A DNA stretch of 34,213 nucleotides from CAZDVQ01 sp964508975 (lineage in GTDB: Bacteria > Bacteroidota > Bacteroidia > Chitinophagales > Saprospiraceae), in the NCBI GenBank assembly GCA_964508975.1, contig CAZDVQ010000050.1, positions 1 to 34,213 on the forward strand, written 5' to 3'. This document shows positions 31,766 to 34,213 of the stretch, piece by piece. Both the position numbers and the translations under genes were made by a program. The stretch's first letter is position 1. Every line of letters starts with the position of its first letter. The notes under the pieces were generated by a model. That model did no database searches. It saw nothing but the letters and a program-made list of their open reading frames with translations, and had not been told where the DNA came from.

Positions 31766-33854
31766 ATTGCTTGCTGAATGTATAATGTTGTTCATTGTTT
31801 TGCCCTTGCCTGATGGTCAGGTGGTATAGACCAGACAAATAATGCTCTACAGGAATAGTAAACAGGTTAATACCAGTACTACAGCTTACTTGTTCTAAGT
31901 ACACCCTATTGCCCAAATTATCGTGCACCTCAAGGAATACAGTCGAGTTTTCAGTGTTGATGTATTCTATAAACAAATTGTTGAGGCTAGGGTTCGGGAA
32001 TGCCTTCGTGATGTGTGGAATATTGCTGTTGTTGCGGCTTACGGTGATGATGTCCGTGTAAGTTGATGTCCCATCTAGGTCGTTTGCCTGAAGGCGGTAG
32101 TAACTAGTGCCATCCAGCGGTTGATTATCCTTGAACTGATAATGTAGGGTTTCATCAGAGAACCCGGCCGCATTTACCGCTCCAATAGTTTCAAATTCAA
32201 ATCCGTTGGCACTGCGTTCAACGTTGAAGTGAGCAGTATTTTCCTCGCTGGCGGTACTCCAATTCAACTTGTTGTAGCTTGCAGCAGCATCGGCATCAAA
32301 GCGGATAAGTTCAAGCGGTAGTGGGTTCCCCCTTCCAACACCTGTAGCGGCAGAGCCACCTGAAAACGAGCTAATGCCATCAAACTGTATGTAATGTACG
32401 CCATTTTGATCATTTTCTACCCCGTTTAATTCCATAAGGTCGCCTGAAAATACCCTATTTGGGTTAATGTCTATTGTCCAAGGCGCATACTGAGCATCTA
32501 CGGTTTTGAACCATATCAAGCCTTCGGGACTAGTATTGGGATGATTAGCCACAAAATTGTTCATGGAGTCAATGATGCGTTGTTTATCCGCAGGGTCGAA
32601 GTAAAAACGAACGTTTACGGGTTCTACAAAGTCATAAAGTCCTAGCATGACATCCCAGCCATAACCCATCACCCAGGTACCGGCGCTGTTGTTGGACGCG
32701 CTTGCACCAGTTTCTTTGAAAGAACCTACCTGTGAGATATTCTTGGCGATGGCGTTTGTGGGGTGCAAAGTGCCATCTGGAGCCCACTCAATTGCAAAGT
32801 TGAAATGATTGTAATCGTAACTGTAATAAGTCCAACCGTTTTGTTCGCATTTGCTTTCTAAAAAAAAGGTTTCTTGTGGATAACCTAACCTTTGGGTTGG
32901 CTCTGCTATAATTTTAGGAAGCCCTTTGTAAATGTCGCCATCCCAAAAATAGGAAACATAGTCGTTCACGCCAATGTACTGCCAATCACAAGTACCTTTC
33001 CTTGCCCTGAACGTTAAATAATAGTCACCGTTTGGCAAAGGGGCGCCAAAAGGTGCGCTGTAGCGTTCCTCTAAACCGATGTCAGCACTAAAGCTGGCAG
33101 GTACCCAAGTGGTCCAGGTACTAGGGTCATTGTCCACCAGCGAATAACCAAACTCTACTTCAAAACCAGGGTTGGGCCCAGGGGTTTGAGGCGTAAGATT
33201 ATCTCTGAGCAAAATGGTCATCGTTATGACATCGTAGTAGCATAATTGCCTAAAATTAACGCTGTTGTTCTCTACCACCATCATGTCGATGGGTAGGGTA
33301 GCATGGATGATGCCAGCAGGATGCGTTAGGGCATTCCAGGCCCCGCCACCTGTTATCTGGTTGTAACCAGCGTACTGCCAGTCACAGCCTGTATACCGGA
33401 ACCGAAATGTGTAATAATGGGTATAATCAGTTGCGGGTGTAAATGCATACATGTACTGGTCAAAGTTGGTAAATCCTCCCGTCGGGTCAAATGTTGCAGG
33501 AAACCAATTGGTCCAAGTAGCTGGGTTTTCGTCAAAGGCTACTGAATACCCAAATTCTACTTCTATGTTCATCCCTTGTACCCCGATGCCGGGGGTAATG
33601 CCTGGTTCATATACCTGCGCATACAGGTAAACAACATCACAGGTTTCCATGCTATCTGTGGTGTTTTCAACTAGACCTACATAATCAAGCGCTGGATTGC
33701 CAAGGCTGCATTGTGCGGTCATTTTTTGTATTTCTAATCCCCATAAAATAAATGGCAAAGCGAGTGAAATAGATATATCTCGCCATGAAATAGTATAACA
33801 CTTGCGGATTGAAAATACAAAACAAATACGATTTCTGGTAGTCGTTGTCGTCAT
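31764..33854 (-). CDS. Type IX secretion-sorted surface protein with duplicated domain
   Basis: 696 residues. A hydrophobic signal (about 28-48, ISISLALPFILWGL) is preceded by a long basic n-region; a start further in is possible. The last 80 residues are a Por/type IX C-terminal sorting domain: KAFPNPSLNNLFIEY, VHDNLGNRVY and LSGLYHLTIRQG. Before it lies a fibronectin-like stretch common in this class (LNWSTASEENTAHFNVERSA). Two copies of a beta-domain of about 110 residues, each ending TFRxR...CDWQY, occupy roughly 85-290; the matching VEFGYS motifs mark them. The function of the exported part is unknown; no catalytic motif seen. Probably exported by the T9SS to which the PorE-like protein belongs. 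Confidence 0.85.
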   Translation of the reverse strand: MTTTTTRNRICFVFSIRKCYTISWRDISISLALPFILWGLEIQKMTAQCSLGNPALDYVGLVENTTDSMETCDVVYLYAQVYEPGITPGIGVQGMNIEVEFGYSVAFDENPATWTNWFPATFDPTGGFTNFDQYMYAFTPATDYTHYYTFRFRYTGCDWQYAGYNQITGGGAWNALTHPAGIIHATLPIDMMVVENNSVNFRQLCYYDVITMTILLRDNLTPQTPGPNPGFEVEFGYSLVDNDPSTWTTWVPASFSADIGLEERYSAPFGAPLPNGDYYLTFRARKGTCDWQYIGVNDYVSYFWDGDIYKGLPKIIAEPTQRLGYPQETFFLESKCEQNGWTYYSYDYNHFNFAIEWAPDGTLHPTNAIAKNISQVGSFKETGASASNNSAGTWVMGYGWDVMLGLYDFVEPVNVRFYFDPADKQRIIDSMNNFVANHPNTSPEGLIWFKTVDAQYAPWTIDINPNRVFSGDLMELNGVENDQNGVHYIQFDGISSFSGGSAATGVGRGNPLPLELIRFDADAAASYNKLNWSTASEENTAHFNVERSANGFEFETIGAVNAAGFSDETLHYQFKDNQPLDGTSYYRLQANDLDGTSTYTDIITVSRNNSNIPHITKAFPNPSLNNLFIEYINTENSTVFLEVHDNLGNRVYLEQVSCSTGINLFTIPVEHYLSGLYHLTIRQGQNNEQHYTFSKQ

Positions 33855-33894
33855 AGTGTTTGTTTTTGCGGTAAAGTGTACAAGCGCTACCTTA

Positions 33895-33977
33895 TATTGA
33901 TATCGGTGAAAATATCAATACATAATTTGCGGTTCTTGTCAATGTCGCAAATTATACAGTAGTGCTTGCGCTGCAAA
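33895..33977 (-). promoter_or_regulatory. Promoter region and inverted repeat upstream of the surface protein gene
   Basis: Minus strand: TTTG at 33977-33974 and TATAATTTG at 33956-33948 form a plausible -33/-7 pair. Between this and the ATG lies the inverted repeat TATTGATAT / ATATCAATA (33895-33903 and 33912-33920), a possible operator or leader hairpin. Confidence 0.4.
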
Positions 33978-34023
33978 TGTAATGATTAAAACGATAGAAT
34001 GTTCAAGTATTTACATATATATA

Positions 34024-34174
34024 TTTTGGGCGTGCCCCTCGCTTTGCGAGGCCGCCCAATCTGGGCGGCTCTACAAACGCTCGGGTCGCTCCCTTCCGGG
34101 TGCGCTATCGCTTAGTGCGCCAAGGCGCACCGCCCGCTGTGCGGGCGCCCTCCAGGCAGCTCACGCGCAATGCC
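34024..34174 (+). repeat. GC-rich intergenic element, copy I
   Basis: Plus-oriented, left end TTTTGGGCGTGCCC, right end GCAGCTCACGCGCAATG. Palindromes CCTCGC-TTT-GCGAGG, CCGCCCA-ATC-TGGGCGG, GGTGCGCTATCGCTTAGTGCGCC and GCCCGC-TGT-GCGGGC. Confidence 0.8.
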
Positions 34175-34213
34175 ATTAAGCGTTAATTTTTCTCGAATTT
34201 ATAACCACCCCGT

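Overview
The window is bacterial chromosomal DNA, most probably from a member of the Bacteroidota. Three things point there: promoters of the TAnnTTTG (-7) type instead of E. coli-type boxes; a cell-surface protein ending in a type IX secretion (Por) sorting domain next to a PorE-like lipoprotein (TPR + PD40 propeller + regulatory domain + OmpA); and two enzymes of the futalosine route to menaquinone (MqnE and MqnA). I cannot place it more finely than that. There is no rRNA, tRNA, CRISPR array, phage or complete insertion sequence.

Layout. 0.1-6.2 kb: alanine dehydrogenase, a small unknown gene, a PAS sensor-kinase-like protein that lacks the phospho-acceptor histidine, convergent mqnE, a small unknown operon whose second gene is broken by a 14-bp tandem duplication, and a coiled-coil/PD-(D/E)XK-like protein. 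6.7-10.2 kb: dnaE. 10.4-13.5 kb: an AT-rich accessory stretch with a DUF433/DUF5615 toxin-antitoxin pair, an AbiU2/HEPN-like gene and secreted unknown proteins, one of which sits between two 108-bp direct repeats. 14-20.3 kb: housekeeping genes (short asparaginase-like protein, a saccharopine-dehydrogenase-like reductase coupled to accD, class I fructose-bisphosphate aldolase, a large acyl-CoA dehydrogenase). 20.3-24.4 kb: a second AT-rich stretch of gene relics and single-gene units on the minus strand, separated by homologous hairpin-forming spacers that look like integron cassette recombination sites. 25-31.7 kb: an extremely acidic protein, a histidine phosphatase overlapping mqnA, DUF1697, an RluA-type pseudouridine synthase with a YjbR-like gene, the PorE-like lipoprotein and a divergent TruA homologue in which the catalytic Asp is Glu. 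31.8-33.9 kb: the type IX-sorted surface protein, convergent with the TruA-like gene across a shared terminator.

The least ordinary feature is what lies between genes. At least eleven GC-rich palindromic elements of about 70-170 bp, with recognisable left and right ends and therefore an orientation, fill nearly every larger gap; several are bordered by 7-bp (once 8-bp) tandem repeats whose units are variants of GTTCATN. Three copies of a separate 160-bp (one deleted to 72 bp) miniature inverted-repeat element carry 3-bp TTA/TAA target duplications, and both full-length copies landed on stop codons without changing any protein.

How genes work together: MqnA and MqnE catalyse the first two committed steps of futalosine-type menaquinone synthesis but lie 22 kb apart; AccD and the reductase are translationally coupled; the PorE-like protein and the sorted surface protein belong to one secretion route. 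Promoter assignments are by motif match only. Family names come from reading the proteins, without any database search.
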